Part shown: positions 1 through 8,752 of the stretch, in pieces
How positions within the stretch are numbered: the stretch's first letter is position 1
Layout: each line of letters opens with the position of its first letter
DNA from: Bryobacteraceae bacterium
Lineage (GTDB): Bacteria > Acidobacteriota > Terriglobia > Bryobacterales > Bryobacteraceae
Direction: 5' to 3'
Length of the DNA stretch: 64,000 bases
NCBI GenBank assembly: GCA_025928545.1
Contig: JAICJH010000022.1
Location: 25,106 to 89,105, forward strand
Translations under genes and position numbers: made by a program
The notes under the pieces: model-generated
The model's input: only the letters and a program-made list of their open reading frames with translations
The model's database searches: none
Told to the model about the DNA's origin: nothing

Positions 1-1
1 A

Positions 2-46
2 CGCGGTGCGCGCATTCTGGCGAGCGAAATCCGCATCCAGTTCTAA
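2..46 (+). CDS. C-terminal end of an unidentified protein (partial)
   Basis: The frame ending in TAA at 44-46 reads RGARILASEIRIQF before the stop and is followed about 50 bases later by a strong intrinsic terminator on the same strand. It is probably the last 14 codons of a gene that begins left of the window. It is too short to identify. Confidence 0.35.
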   Translation, partial: RGARILASEIRIQF

Positions 47-94
47 CAGGATGCGGAAGAACCCAAAATAGCCGCCGATTCACGCCGATAAGGA

Positions 95-128
95 GAGAGC
101 CGCCCGCGATAAACGCGGGCGGCTCTTT
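95..128 (+). terminator. Intrinsic terminator after the partial gene
   Basis: A 12-bp perfect G+C-rich stem (arms 97-108 and 114-125, 5-nt loop ATAAA) is followed by TTT on the + strand. It sits between the rightward partial gene and the 3' end of the leftward cytochrome gene, so it may stop transcription from both sides. The T-run is better on the + strand. Confidence 0.75.
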
Positions 129-161
129 CCATTTCAGGGATGTCGCCGAAAGGATTGTCCG

Positions 162-2459
162 TTACTCTCCCAGTTTCTGCAGCAGTTGGAGCGCATCCGC
201 CTTCGCCTCGGCATCGGTCCCGTTGGCCGCCAGTTTCAAATGTTCGATCGCGCCGGCCCGATCGCGCTTGAGGCCGAGCGCCACCGCGAGCTCATACTGA
301 GCCCGGCCCGAATCCGGCCGCAGCTGCACCGCAATCTGCAATTCACGAAGCGCTCCATCCACATCGCCTTTGCTGCCCAGCAGAGAACCCAACAACTGGT
401 GGGCACCGGCGAGCTTTCCATCCACGGCAAGGGCGGCCTCCAGTTGGCTCTGCGCTTCCGCCGCTTCGTTGAGGCTCGCCAGCATTCGGGCGTAATCGAG
501 CCGGGCCTGCGCGAAGGACGGATCCAGCCGGATACTCTGCCGGAAGTGATACTGCGCCTCCACGGTCTGTCCGCGCGATGCCAGCAGCCCCGCCAGATTC
601 GCGTGAAGGGGCGCGCTGCCTGGCCGAATCCGCATGGCTTCGCGGACCTCGCGTTCCGCTCCCGGAGCGTCGCCCTCCTTCAAAAGGAACGTAGCCAGCG
701 AACTCCGAACATCCGCTTCCTCGGGATCGAGTGCGATCGCTTTTGTAAACGCCGCCTTCCCCTCCACGTTCCTGCCCGACATATACAATACCTGGGCAAG
801 CATTCCCCATGCCTGTGAGTCGCCTGGCGCCTGCGCCGTCACGCGGCGCAAAGTTGATTCCGCCCGGGTGAGTTGGCCCGCTTCCATCTGCGCGCTGCCC
901 AGATTTCGCAGGATAATCATCGAGCCTGGTGCGCGTCTCACCGCCTCTTCCAAATAAGGAAGCCCTTTGGAGACTTGCCCGGCACTGCGAAATCCGTTGC
1001 CCAATGCCGTATAGAATCCCGGCTCCGGCGAAGGGTTTGTTTTGAGCAGACTTTCCAGACGCGGCAAGCCTTTCTCAAGATTGCTGCCGTCATGGATCTG
1101 GGCGACCGCCGTATAGAGTGCGGCCTCCTGCGCATTTGCCCCGGGTACCGCCGGGTAGTACGGAACTACCTCGCCGCGATAAGCGGTAGCGGAGTTCTCG
1201 CCGAGCTCCTGTTTTTCCGCCAGCAAGTTCCCGGCCGGCGGACGGCGCTGAATCAGGTGATCTGTCATGACGACATGTACGACATCGTCGGTGCGCCGCT
1301 TTGGCATGTGGCAACGGATGCAGTCGGCGTCCGCGTTATGCGATGCGGCGGCCGCAGTCGCCTGAGCGATCGCGCCTACGTGGCAATTGCGGCAAATCCC
1401 GTTGTAGCGCGCCGCCGCGGTTTCCGGCGCGGGCGCGGTGTGCGGGTCGTGGCACGTTGTGCAGCGCAGCTTGCCCGCACTTTTCAGAAAGCATTGCGAT
1501 TCCCGCAGCCGGTAGGCGGTATGCGCAATCTCGAATCTGCCCCCCATGCCACCCGCGCGGTCGAACGTGAGGCGAAAGTCGCCCATCGGCTGCCCGGGCA
1601 CGTACGAAAACGGGCCGCGGCCGAACCGCAGAAGCGAATGCGGCAGGGACTGCGCGCTGGTCTGGAGGTGGCACTGCATACAGACTTCCAGTTCACGGTC
1701 CGCGGTGAGGCGCTTCGGATTCACGATCGCGGCGCGGATTTCCTCCGCCTTCGCGCCAGGCCTGCCCGCCGCTTCCACGTGTTTCCGGCCCGGTCCGTGG
1801 CATCGCTGGCAATCGATCCCCTCCGGCAGCGACTGCGGAAACTCCGGTACCGCATCGGGTTCTTCATCACGCTTCGCAAGCGTCGGATAAGCATTGTGGC
1901 AGAACATGCAGGGATAGTTCACCAGCCGGGTGGATCCCGGATAGTCCGGCCTGTCGTAACCCGGCGACATTGCCCAATAGCCTCCGCGTTCCGAATACCA
2001 GGCGAGCGGCAACTGCTGCAAAGTGTTCTGCTCGGTCCTGTGAACATAGCTCCGGTTGTGATTGCCGGAACCGATGACATAATCCACCTGCTTTTCGTCG
2101 ACATTGGTTTCGCGCCCGTCGAAACCAATTTGCCAGCGGCGCTGATAGTACTTGCCGCCGCGTTCAGTCATTTCCAGATAAGTGTCGGACGACTCGTGAT
2201 AGTAAGGCTTCCCGAAGGTCTCAACCGCGTTTTGCCGCTGAAGACGGTAAAAGGAACGCCCCATCCCCGTTTTGCCGAAGCTCTCCGCAATGGCTGGATG
2301 ACAGGTGGCGCAGAGCGCGGAATCCACGTAACTATTGGGGCTCGAAGCGGGCGCAACCGGCTTCCGCACAGGTTGTCGCTGGGCCAGTGCGGCAGTGCCC
2401 GCTATCGCCAGGGCCGAAAAAAGCACGCGGTAATTCCACAGCGACCCGGCTCCGGACAT
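162..2459 (-). CDS. Multiheme c-type cytochrome with C-terminal TPR repeats
   Basis: The 765-residue protein begins with a signal peptide (hydrophobic stretch about residues 10-26). Its N-terminal half has seven CXXCH haem-binding motifs (CATCH at about 50, then CMFCH, CQRCH, CMQCH, CTTCH, CRNCH and CIRCH near 382). From about 440 to the end it is built of tetratricopeptide repeats. The arrangement resembles the cytochrome c554/NapC-like multihaem proteins fused to TPRs that are common in acidobacteria. A periplasmic electron-transfer role with TPR-mediated partner binding is inferred; the redox partner is unknown. The gene stands alone and is divergent from the next one. Confidence 0.85.
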   Translation of the reverse strand: MSGAGSLWNYRVLFSALAIAGTAALAQRQPVRKPVAPASSPNSYVDSALCATCHPAIAESFGKTGMGRSFYRLQRQNAVETFGKPYYHESSDTYLEMTERGGKYYQRRWQIGFDGRETNVDEKQVDYVIGSGNHNRSYVHRTEQNTLQQLPLAWYSERGGYWAMSPGYDRPDYPGSTRLVNYPCMFCHNAYPTLAKRDEEPDAVPEFPQSLPEGIDCQRCHGPGRKHVEAAGRPGAKAEEIRAAIVNPKRLTADRELEVCMQCHLQTSAQSLPHSLLRFGRGPFSYVPGQPMGDFRLTFDRAGGMGGRFEIAHTAYRLRESQCFLKSAGKLRCTTCHDPHTAPAPETAAARYNGICRNCHVGAIAQATAAAASHNADADCIRCHMPKRRTDDVVHVVMTDHLIQRRPPAGNLLAEKQELGENSATAYRGEVVPYYPAVPGANAQEAALYTAVAQIHDGSNLEKGLPRLESLLKTNPSPEPGFYTALGNGFRSAGQVSKGLPYLEEAVRRAPGSMIILRNLGSAQMEAGQLTRAESTLRRVTAQAPGDSQAWGMLAQVLYMSGRNVEGKAAFTKAIALDPEEADVRSSLATFLLKEGDAPGAEREVREAMRIRPGSAPLHANLAGLLASRGQTVEAQYHFRQSIRLDPSFAQARLDYARMLASLNEAAEAQSQLEAALAVDGKLAGAHQLLGSLLGSKGDVDGALRELQIAVQLRPDSGRAQYELAVALGLKRDRAGAIEHLKLAANGTDAEAKADALQLLQKLGE

Positions 2460-2550
2460 GGGTAAATTCTCTCATGAAACACATGGTTTTCGCGATCCGG
2501 TTTTCATGTAGAATAGCGGGGAATCTTCATATCGGGAGCCTCCATACTGA

Positions 2551-3585
2551 ATGTCCATCGCCCGTTTCGCGCTTGTTGTCTTATCTGTTTTTCTTCCAGC
2601 CTCTCGTTCATTTGCAGCGGATGCAAAGTGGATTCATATGACTTCGCCGCACTTCGAACTCTATACCTCGGAGAGCGAGGGCGATGCGAAATCCGCCCTT
2701 TCTCATCTGGAAGCTACCCGCGCTTTTTTTCTGGCGGCGACCCATTCTCACGACCCCGGCGGCCAGTCCGTTCGGATCGTTGCTTTTCACACGGAAGGCG
2801 ATTACGCGAAGTATAAGCCGGCCGAAGTACGCTCGGCGAAGGCCTACGGCGTGGCGACCGGAGCTTCGGGCCAGCGAACCATCGCTTCACTTGGGTTGAA
2901 GCCGGACATGCTCGACCAGGTATTCCGCGAGTACACTCAACTCGCGCTCGACGACTCCGCGCCCCCGCTGCCGTATTGGTTTCGCGCAGGTCTTTCGACC
3001 GTCTACTCCACGCTCAAACCGGCCGACAACGGGATGAATCTCGGGGCCGCGCCGCGCAGTAGCTTTCGTAATGGCGAGGTTGCCGACGTCGATCTCAATC
3101 TGCTTTTCGGCGCCGGCCGCGACGCTCTTCTTGCTTCCCGGGACAAGGCGGCCGTGGATTTCAACACCACTACAATCAGCACCGGCTCCAACAACGGAGC
3201 CCTGGCGACAGCCGGATCGCGAGACCCAGGTGGATCTTCCGCCGCAGCCTTGTCCTCAATCCAGAGCACGCTGGCGCAATCGCAGGATTTCGCGCGCGCG
3301 TCGTGGATGCTGGTTCACATGTTGATCTTCCAGCAGGAGTATCGCCCGAAATTCGGCGAGTTTATGCGGACACTGGCGACCGGCGTTGAAACGGGTACGG
3401 CATTCAACAAGGTTTATTCCGCGCCACTCAGCAAGGTGCAGGCGGATCTGATTCTCTATTCGAAGCAGACCGGTCTCATGGTCATGACCGCGCCCTTCAA
3501 AATCGAAAAGCTCGCGGCGCCGGAGGTTCGGCCTGCTGCAAAAGAAGAACTGGATCAGGTCCTCGCCGCACTCAATAAGCGATAG
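2551..3585 (+). CDS. Secreted peptidase-MA-like protein lacking zinc ligands
   Basis: The 344-residue protein has a signal peptide (residues 1-22, ending SFAA). Its layout matches acidobacterial secreted proteins of the gluzincin/DUF1570 type: SPHFELYT near 32, VRIVAFHTEGDY near 75, then the helix that normally carries HEYTHL, then the stretch that normally carries the NEGLAE glutamate. Here the helix reads REYTQL (126-131) and the later segment reads RAGLST (145-150), so both histidines and the third ligand are gone. It is probably a non-catalytic homologue acting outside the cytoplasm. Its function is unknown. Family assignment is from remembered motif order. Confidence 0.7.
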   Translation: MSIARFALVVLSVFLPASRSFAADAKWIHMTSPHFELYTSESEGDAKSALSHLEATRAFFLAATHSHDPGGQSVRIVAFHTEGDYAKYKPAEVRSAKAYGVATGASGQRTIASLGLKPDMLDQVFREYTQLALDDSAPPLPYWFRAGLSTVYSTLKPADNGMNLGAAPRSSFRNGEVADVDLNLLFGAGRDALLASRDKAAVDFNTTTISTGSNNGALATAGSRDPGGSSAAALSSIQSTLAQSQDFARASWMLVHMLIFQQEYRPKFGEFMRTLATGVETGTAFNKVYSAPLSKVQADLILYSKQTGLMVMTAPFKIEKLAAPEVRPAAKEELDQVLAALNKR

Positions 3586-3612
3586 CGGTGCGCGGTTGAA
3601 GCTCCCCGCAGG

Positions 3613-4386
3613 CTACGGAATAATCAACGCCGGCAGGGTCTTAAGCGGACTGGCCTTCATGCCCTGACCTGCGCTGAACGTAAATGTGACAGGCGCCACG
3701 GGTTTCCCTGCGGCCACGGTGATTGTCTGACTGCTGGAACCGAACTGTTCGTGAATCGCCGTCAGCGTGTAAGTCCCCGGTGGCAGGCCTTTCACTTCGA
3801 ATGCTCCGTCCGCATCCGAAACTGCAAAGTAGGGATTCGAAATAACGTGCGCCACGGCTCTCATCCAGGGATGCTGATTGCAGAGGATCGCTACCGTCAC
3901 TTCCGGTTTGGCAAAAGTCTTGACGATCGGGGGTTGACCGGCACGCTGGCCCACGTTGAAGTCCTCATTCACTTCCGCGAGTGCATGGACATTGTGCGTG
4001 GTGGCATCGCTGTTGGTGACCTTCAATTGCTGACCGGGCATAATACCGAACACGTGCGGACTATAGGTACAACCGTTCTGATCGAGAGCGACGGCCTCCG
4101 CCGGAGCCGGAAATGTCTTGCCTTCCAGTCCCTTGCTGACGTAGACAAAAACGTTCTTGATCGAGCCGTCGGCTTTAATGACGATTTTCTCCGGAAACAC
4201 CGGACCGGAGTGTTTGGACGCGCAAACCGCATCGGCGTCCATCGAAATGGGTTTGGGCTTCGGCGCCACGCCTTTGAAAACGGCTTTGCCTTTCACGCTG
4301 GTCTGGCCATACGCGGTCCCGAGACACAGGAGTGCGAGGCAGCTTAGCAGGCTGAAATTACGGAGTGAATTAAGGCGCATACTCAT
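3613..4386 (-). CDS. Secreted cupredoxin-like / carboxypeptidase-regulatory domain protein
   Basis: I start this gene at ATG 4386 (or 4380), because a signal peptide follows immediately (LLSCLALLCLGTAYG); the longer open frame to 4539 overlaps the FGE gene. The 257-residue product has a beta-rich domain with HNVHAL and, 40-50 residues on, CNQHPWM. That His / Cys-x2-His-x2-Met spacing matches type-1 copper sites of amicyanin kind. The C-terminal part (DADGAFEVKGLPPGTYTL) is a carboxypeptidase-regulatory/CNA-B-like fold. A periplasmic copper or electron-transfer role is plausible. No partner gene is visible. Confidence 0.7.
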   Translation of the reverse strand: MSMRLNSLRNFSLLSCLALLCLGTAYGQTSVKGKAVFKGVAPKPKPISMDADAVCASKHSGPVFPEKIVIKADGSIKNVFVYVSKGLEGKTFPAPAEAVALDQNGCTYSPHVFGIMPGQQLKVTNSDATTHNVHALAEVNEDFNVGQRAGQPPIVKTFAKPEVTVAILCNQHPWMRAVAHVISNPYFAVSDADGAFEVKGLPPGTYTLTAIHEQFGSSSQTITVAAGKPVAPVTFTFSAGQGMKASPLKTLPALIIP

Positions 4387-4433
4387 ATGGATTCCAAGGC
4401 AATTATATCGCCGCCCTTTGGATTCGCCGCCGA

Positions 4434-5426
4434 TCAGATATCCCGTACGCAGCGAAATCCGATGTTTCCCGTGCCGCTGTCCGGGGTGTTCGACGTGCGC
4501 GCCGCAACCCGGTAACGATTGCAGTAAGAGCGATGACACAAATACGATCCGCCCTTCATCACTTTTGCCGCTCCACGCAGCGGCCCGGTGGGATTGGCTC
4601 GTGTCGCTGTGAGGTGATAAGTCCGGTCAAACCAGTCGCTGCACCATTCCCATGCATTCCCGGTCATGTTATGGAGCCCGTAGCCGTTCGGCGGGAATGC
4701 GTCCACCGGGGCAGTGCCCGCGTATCCGTCCTCGGCTAAATCGAGATCCGGGAAATCGCCCTGCCATACGTTGGACAGATGCAGGCCTCCAGGCGTCAAC
4801 TCGTCGCCCCAGGGAAATGTCTTTTGCTCCAGTCCGCCCCGGGAAGCAAATTCCCACTCGGCCTCTGTCGGGAGGCGTTTACCGGCCCAGTCGCAATATG
4901 CCTGCGCGTCATTCCACGAAACGTGCGTGACAGGGTAATTCTGCCGCTGGTCGAACCCCGAATCCGGACCTTCCGGATGCCGCCAACTGGCGCCATTCAC
5001 CTTGCACCACCAGGGTGCCGCGCCAACCGTGGCGACACACAGCTCGGCGTATCGTTCGGCCGGAATATGCCCGCGAAAAACAAACGACCAGCCGAATCTC
5101 TCCGATTCAGTCACATAACCTGTCTTGTCTGCGAACTCTGTGAACTGGCGGTTCGTCACCGCGTTGGTGTCGATATAGAACCCGTCGACCAGCACCTTGC
5201 GCACAGGACCTTCACCATCTCCCGGGTTGGCGTCGTCCGACTCGTTCCCCATGAGGAAGATGCCGCCGTCGAGCTTCGTCATCCCTTCAAAGGATCCGCT
5301 CGTAATCCGCCGACGATTGGCCGAAACACCCCGCGATTCCTCCAGCGCCACCGCGCGGCGTGCGCTGGGAGCGCAGCACGGGTGCACAAGGCCGGCTTCG
5401 GCGAACGCTTTGAATTCATTGTTCAT
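4434..5426 (-). CDS. Formylglycine-generating enzyme (SUMF1/FGE family)
   Basis: The enzyme converts a sulfatase active-site cysteine to formylglycine. The start at 5426 is set by an ATGA overlap with the stop of the upstream PPIase gene; the longer frame to 5501 would run inside that gene. The 330-residue product has the FGE-sulfatase fold: GGIFLMGNE, PVTHVSWNDAQAYCDWAGKR, LPTEAEWEFASRGG, GNAWEWCSDW. It also has the active-site pair in CHRSYCNRYR (Cys297 and Cys302). That pair separates true FGE from other SUMF1-fold proteins such as EgtB. No sulfatase gene lies in the window, so the substrate must be encoded elsewhere. There is no signal peptide, so it is cytoplasmic. Confidence 0.88.
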   Translation of the reverse strand: MNNEFKAFAEAGLVHPCCAPSARRAVALEESRGVSANRRRITSGSFEGMTKLDGGIFLMGNESDDANPGDGEGPVRKVLVDGFYIDTNAVTNRQFTEFADKTGYVTESERFGWSFVFRGHIPAERYAELCVATVGAAPWWCKVNGASWRHPEGPDSGFDQRQNYPVTHVSWNDAQAYCDWAGKRLPTEAEWEFASRGGLEQKTFPWGDELTPGGLHLSNVWQGDFPDLDLAEDGYAGTAPVDAFPPNGYGLHNMTGNAWEWCSDWFDRTYHLTATRANPTGPLRGAAKVMKGGSYLCHRSYCNRYRVAARTSNTPDSGTGNIGFRCVRDI

Positions 5427-6118
5427 GCCCGGCTGATCTCCGCCTTCTCGCGTAAACCGCGAACATAAATCCGGACTGCTTCGTCCCTGCGCCGTTGCCA
5501 CAGTTCCGCTTCAAGCTGGGGCCGCACTTCGCTGAAAGGCCTGATTCCGGCCGGTTTCCGGGCATGCAGTCTGGCAATGTGATATCCGAAGCAGGTGCGA
5601 AACACGCCGCTGATCTCCCCCACGCGAAGGCCGAATACGATTGCTTCGAACTCTTCCACCATCTCACCGCGGTGGAAAAAACCAAGATCGCCACCACGTC
5701 CAGGGCAGTCGGAATATTGGTCGGCGAGTTCCTCGAAACTCCCGCCGGCCCGCAGTAATCGGTCGACGTCGTTGATTGCGGCCAGTGCCTCGTCCTCACC
5801 GGAAGTTTCATCCACGTTCTTCACGATGTGGAACGCATGCACGCCTTCGGGCCGAAAAAAACTTTCCCGATTACGCCGGTAGAATGCCTCGGTCTCGCTC
5901 TTGCCAGGCCGCGCTACAACTGCCGTGATGTCGGCGAGCAAACGCTCGATCGCCAGGTCGGCGGTCGCGTCATCGGCAAGCGATACCGGATCCAGGCGGG
6001 CCGAATTCAGGCGTGCGGCCTGGGATAAAAGAACGCGGGTAATCACCTGCTCCCGCGCACGCTCGCGCGCCTGAATCGCAATCTCCAATCCATCTGCCTC
6101 GGGGAATTCCTGACGCAT
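5423..6118 (-). CDS. PpiC-type peptidyl-prolyl isomerase (parvulin)
   Basis: The product is at least 231 residues and carries a rotamase domain in its second half, with the family pattern DLGFFHRGEMVEEFEAIVFGLRVGEISGVFRTCFGYHIARL. The helical N-terminal region resembles SurA/PrsA-like chaperone arms, but no signal peptide is seen. Its stop overlaps the FGE start (ATGA), which suggests translational coupling. The true start is unclear. The reading frame stays open upstream of ATG 6118 to about 6220 with protein-like sequence (RVNDEFVDDEWIRAE), but has no ATG, GTG or TTG there. A CTG at 6187 preceded by AGAGG is possible. Confidence 0.75.
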   Translation of the reverse strand: MRQEFPEADGLEIAIQARERAREQVITRVLLSQAARLNSARLDPVSLADDATADLAIERLLADITAVVARPGKSETEAFYRRNRESFFRPEGVHAFHIVKNVDETSGEDEALAAINDVDRLLRAGGSFEELADQYSDCPGRGGDLGFFHRGEMVEEFEAIVFGLRVGEISGVFRTCFGYHIARLHARKPAGIRPFSEVRPQLEAELWQRRRDEAVRIYVRGLREKAEISRA

Positions 6119-6207
6119 CTTCTTAGAGATGGCCGCAGTCTCGGCGCGGATCCATTCATCGTCTACAAATTCGTCGTTTACGCGCAGAAGCAGCCTCTTG
6201 TGAAGAT

Positions 6208-6268
6208 TCTCTCAAAAACAAAGCCCCGGTGGCTGTCTTCCACCGGGGCTGGTGGTGACTCCACCACC
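6208..6268 (-). promoter_or_regulatory. Tandem hairpins with terminator: possible attenuator of the PPIase-FGE operon
   Basis: Read on the minus strand, a first hairpin (7-bp arms GGTGGTG/CACCACC) is followed by a perfect 11-bp stem (arms 6240-6250 and 6222-6232). Next comes the U-rich tail TTTGTTTTT, which makes a textbook terminator. It lies just upstream of the leftward PPIase gene, and no leftward gene is present to its right until 7784. The 3' arm of the first hairpin can also pair with the GGTGG of the terminator arm, so the two structures may be mutually exclusive. It may instead be the relic terminator of a lost gene. Confidence 0.5.
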
Positions 6269-6351
6269 CGCATCCGCGGTTTTCGATTGAAAATAAAGCC
6301 GCTTAAAATGGCACTCCCGCTGCATACTCTTACGCGGGAGAATTTGAGACC

Positions 6352-6753
6352 ATGAAAAAACTGAGTCTGATGTTGGCGGGCGCGCTGATGATGCTGGCTC
6401 CGATCGGAGCTTCGTCCGCGGTACGCGTGTTCGTCCGTCCGCGTTTCTATGCAGGACCGCGAATCGGCTACGGTTACGGTTTTTACAATCCATACTGGGG
6501 CTCCGGATACTATCCTGGCTACTATCCCGCCTATCGTTACGACGACACCGGTACGGTAAAGATCGGCACCAAGTCGAAGGAAGGCGAAGTGTTTGTGAAC
6601 GGCGCATATGCAGGCACCGTGAAAGACGATAAGACAATGCATTTCCGCCAGGGCAACTACCGCATTGAAATACGCCGGGGTGGACAAACCATGTTCAATG
6701 AGAACGTTTACGTGACTGCCGGTAAGACAGTGCACATCAATCCGGAAATGTAA
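6352..6753 (+). CDS. Secreted PEGA-domain protein
   Basis: The 133-residue protein has a signal peptide (residues 1-23) and then a Gly/Tyr/Pro-rich linker (residues 30-62). It ends in a PEGA-like domain: GEVFVNGAYAGTVKDDKTMHF, GNYRIEIRRGG and the closing VYVTAGKTVHINPEM. PEGA domains are beta-sandwich modules of surface or periplasmic proteins, often in S-layer or cell-envelope contexts. No catalytic site is seen. It probably has its own promoter in the 6270-6350 gap. Confidence 0.75.
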   Translation: MKKLSLMLAGALMMLAPIGASSAVRVFVRPRFYAGPRIGYGYGFYNPYWGSGYYPGYYPAYRYDDTGTVKIGTKSKEGEVFVNGAYAGTVKDDKTMHFRQGNYRIEIRRGGQTMFNENVYVTAGKTVHINPEM

Positions 6754-6857
6754 CGACGCCATCGATTCGAAGGTTGGATCGCGCTGTCCTCGCGCAGTGG
6801 GTATCATCGGGGAGACCGCCCCTCAGGGGCATTGATACCCGTCAGCGGAGGAAGTTC

Positions 6858-7787
6858 ATGGCATCGAAGAAGATTTGGCTGGGCGCATTGTTCCTGGCCG
6901 CGCCGTTCGCATTTTTCGGGCAGTTCCCAGCCGGCGCACCGGGCGGAGCAGCCGGCGGATCCGGACGCGGCGGGCGTGGTGGTGGCGCGTTCGCTCCCGC
7001 TCCGCCTCCCATGGCGGATTTCAACGATCACACCGGATTCACGCAAATCTTCGATGGCGTCAGTCTCAAGGGCTGGGATGGCGACCCGAATGTATGGAAG
7101 GTCGTGAATGGGGCGATTGTGGGGTATTCGCCCGCTGACAAGCCTGTCGGCACCACCTTCATCATCTGGCGCGGCGGCGAGCCTGCCGATTTCGATCTCA
7201 AGGCCGAAGTGAAAGCTGAAGGAACGGGCGCCAACACCGGCATCCAGTACCGCAGCCGAAATGAAGTTCCTACTTTCGGCCGTGGACCTGGCGCCGGCGC
7301 TCGCGGCGGTTCCGGTGGCGGTACGGCATTTGCCGGTGGACAGGCCGGTGCCGCAGGCGCTTCGGGTCGCGCCGGTGGTCGTGGCACACCGCCCGATCCA
7401 CGCTGGCAGATTGCCGGTTACCAGGCGGATTTCGATTTCGTGAACCGGTACAGCGGTCAGTTGATGGATTCGTCAAATGCGCGTTTTATTCTGACGCCTC
7501 GCGGCACGGTCGTCGTTTCGGAAGATGGGCAGCCTGCAAAAACTCTGGCTTATCTGGGCAATACGAACGAACTGGCGGGTTATGTCAGAATCAACGACTG
7601 GAATCAGTACGAAGTCATCGCTAAGGGCAACACGATGACCCACATCGTCAACGGCCATGTCATGAGCATCACTATCGACAACGACACGAAATTGCGTGCG
7701 CTGAAAGGCCTGCTCGCGTTACAGATTGAAGGCAACGGCGGCGTTACCATTTCATACCGCAATCTGTGGCTGAAGACCCTGAATTAA
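6858..7787 (+). CDS. Secreted DUF1080 (3-keto-disaccharide hydrolase-like) protein
   Basis: The start at 6858 is preferred to 6774 because GGAGGAAG lies just upstream and a signal peptide follows (ASKKIWLGALFLAAPFAFFG). The 309-residue product carries a DUF1080 / 3-keto-disaccharide hydrolase domain (FTQIFDGVSLKGWDGDPNVWKV near 60, then DFDLKAEVKAEGTGANTGIQYRS). Two low-complexity Gly/Ala/Arg inserts interrupt it, one before the domain and one in the middle (about 145-190). Such proteins are concanavalin-like sugar-binding or hydrolysing enzymes of planctomycetes and acidobacteria. The stop codon overlaps that of the convergent TIGR03435 gene. Confidence 0.8.
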   Translation: MASKKIWLGALFLAAPFAFFGQFPAGAPGGAAGGSGRGGRGGGAFAPAPPPMADFNDHTGFTQIFDGVSLKGWDGDPNVWKVVNGAIVGYSPADKPVGTTFIIWRGGEPADFDLKAEVKAEGTGANTGIQYRSRNEVPTFGRGPGAGARGGSGGGTAFAGGQAGAAGASGRAGGRGTPPDPRWQIAGYQADFDFVNRYSGQLMDSSNARFILTPRGTVVVSEDGQPAKTLAYLGNTNELAGYVRINDWNQYEVIAKGNTMTHIVNGHVMSITIDNDTKLRALKGLLALQIEGNGGVTISYRNLWLKTLN

Positions 7788-8569
7788 TTTGCGGTGGGCA
7801 TACGTTCCATGTGATCGATGACAAGCACGCGAAGCGAAAGAGTCTTGAGCGTTGCTTTCAGGCCCAGTTGCTTATCCAGTGCTGCCAGCAGTTCACTCGG
7901 ACCCGGTCTATTGGGGTCCGCGGGCGCGGTCAGGTCGATATCGTAATTCCCCTGGATCCCCGTCGCATCCACCAGCGGACGATCGAGAATATTCATGCTG
8001 TTCAGCGCATCGAGAAAACCGGCAACTGTAAGGCCGGATTGTGCGCCGCCCAGTTGACTGCTCACATGCCATACGCCCGCCTCCGTTTTAGTGGAGTATT
8101 TCGGGAAATCGGTCGGCTGAGCCGGATTGACGGCGGTGCGAAGTTTGGCTCCGCGCTCGGAAGCACGCACTTCGAACGCCCGCATGTCGCGCGTTTCCCA
8201 GTGTGCTGCGAAGGCGAAGCGAGTGGCGAGCAGGTCCTGAAACATGAGCTGCAGTTGCTCAGGGCTCGTTCCTGGAGCGAAGGTGACTGAAACGTCATAT
8301 CCGATAAAGCCGCGGTCACCGGCGACCCAGTCCGGCCAGACCACCTGGTAATCGGGTAATCCCCAGGCTCGGCGCACCAGATGTTTCACGCTGGCCTTCT
8401 GAAGGATGACGCGTGCCGTATCGTAGCGCGTGGACGGCCGGTCGGACGACTGGTTGACTTTGACGGATGCGGCTTCGAACTGCGGCTTATCGGCCTGCCT
8501 TTGGCTGAAGGAGATCGCGGGGAGCAGGGCGAGGCAGGCAGTGACCGGAATCGTTTTTTTGTAATTCAT
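7784..8569 (-). CDS. TIGR03435 family secreted protein
   Basis: The 261-residue protein has a signal peptide (TACLALLPAISFS) followed by the family hallmark QFEAASVKVNQS. Downstream are LMFQDLLATRFAFAAHWETRDMRAFEV and a C-terminal GIQGNYDIDLTAPAD block. TIGR03435 is a paralogous family greatly expanded in Solibacter-type acidobacteria. Members are often near TonB-dependent or BlaR-like genes, but no function is established. It is convergent with, and overlaps by four bases, the DUF1080 gene. It is useful here mainly as a lineage marker. Confidence 0.88.
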   Translation of the reverse strand: MNYKKTIPVTACLALLPAISFSQRQADKPQFEAASVKVNQSSDRPSTRYDTARVILQKASVKHLVRRAWGLPDYQVVWPDWVAGDRGFIGYDVSVTFAPGTSPEQLQLMFQDLLATRFAFAAHWETRDMRAFEVRASERGAKLRTAVNPAQPTDFPKYSTKTEAGVWHVSSQLGGAQSGLTVAGFLDALNSMNILDRPLVDATGIQGNYDIDLTAPADPNRPGPSELLAALDKQLGLKATLKTLSLRVLVIDHMERMPTAN

Positions 8570-8752
8570 TCCGCAGTATATAGCCCATCATGACAAGAAA
8601 ACAGGACGGATGCATTTGTTTCGTCCTGGATGCAGTTACATTTCGTCCCACCCGGGCATCGCCATAACCTGGCAACCCCATTGATATACTTCCTGTCGAG
8701 ACGAACGTTCTCCGGCATCCGGACTCGTTTCCCGATGCCGAAAGGAGTCGCA

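Noticed and set aside
873..2465. 530-codon open frame on the + strand
   Set aside because: It is the antisense of the multihaem cytochrome gene, whose CXXCH motifs and signal peptide are clear. The + frame is Arg/Ala-rich with no domain.
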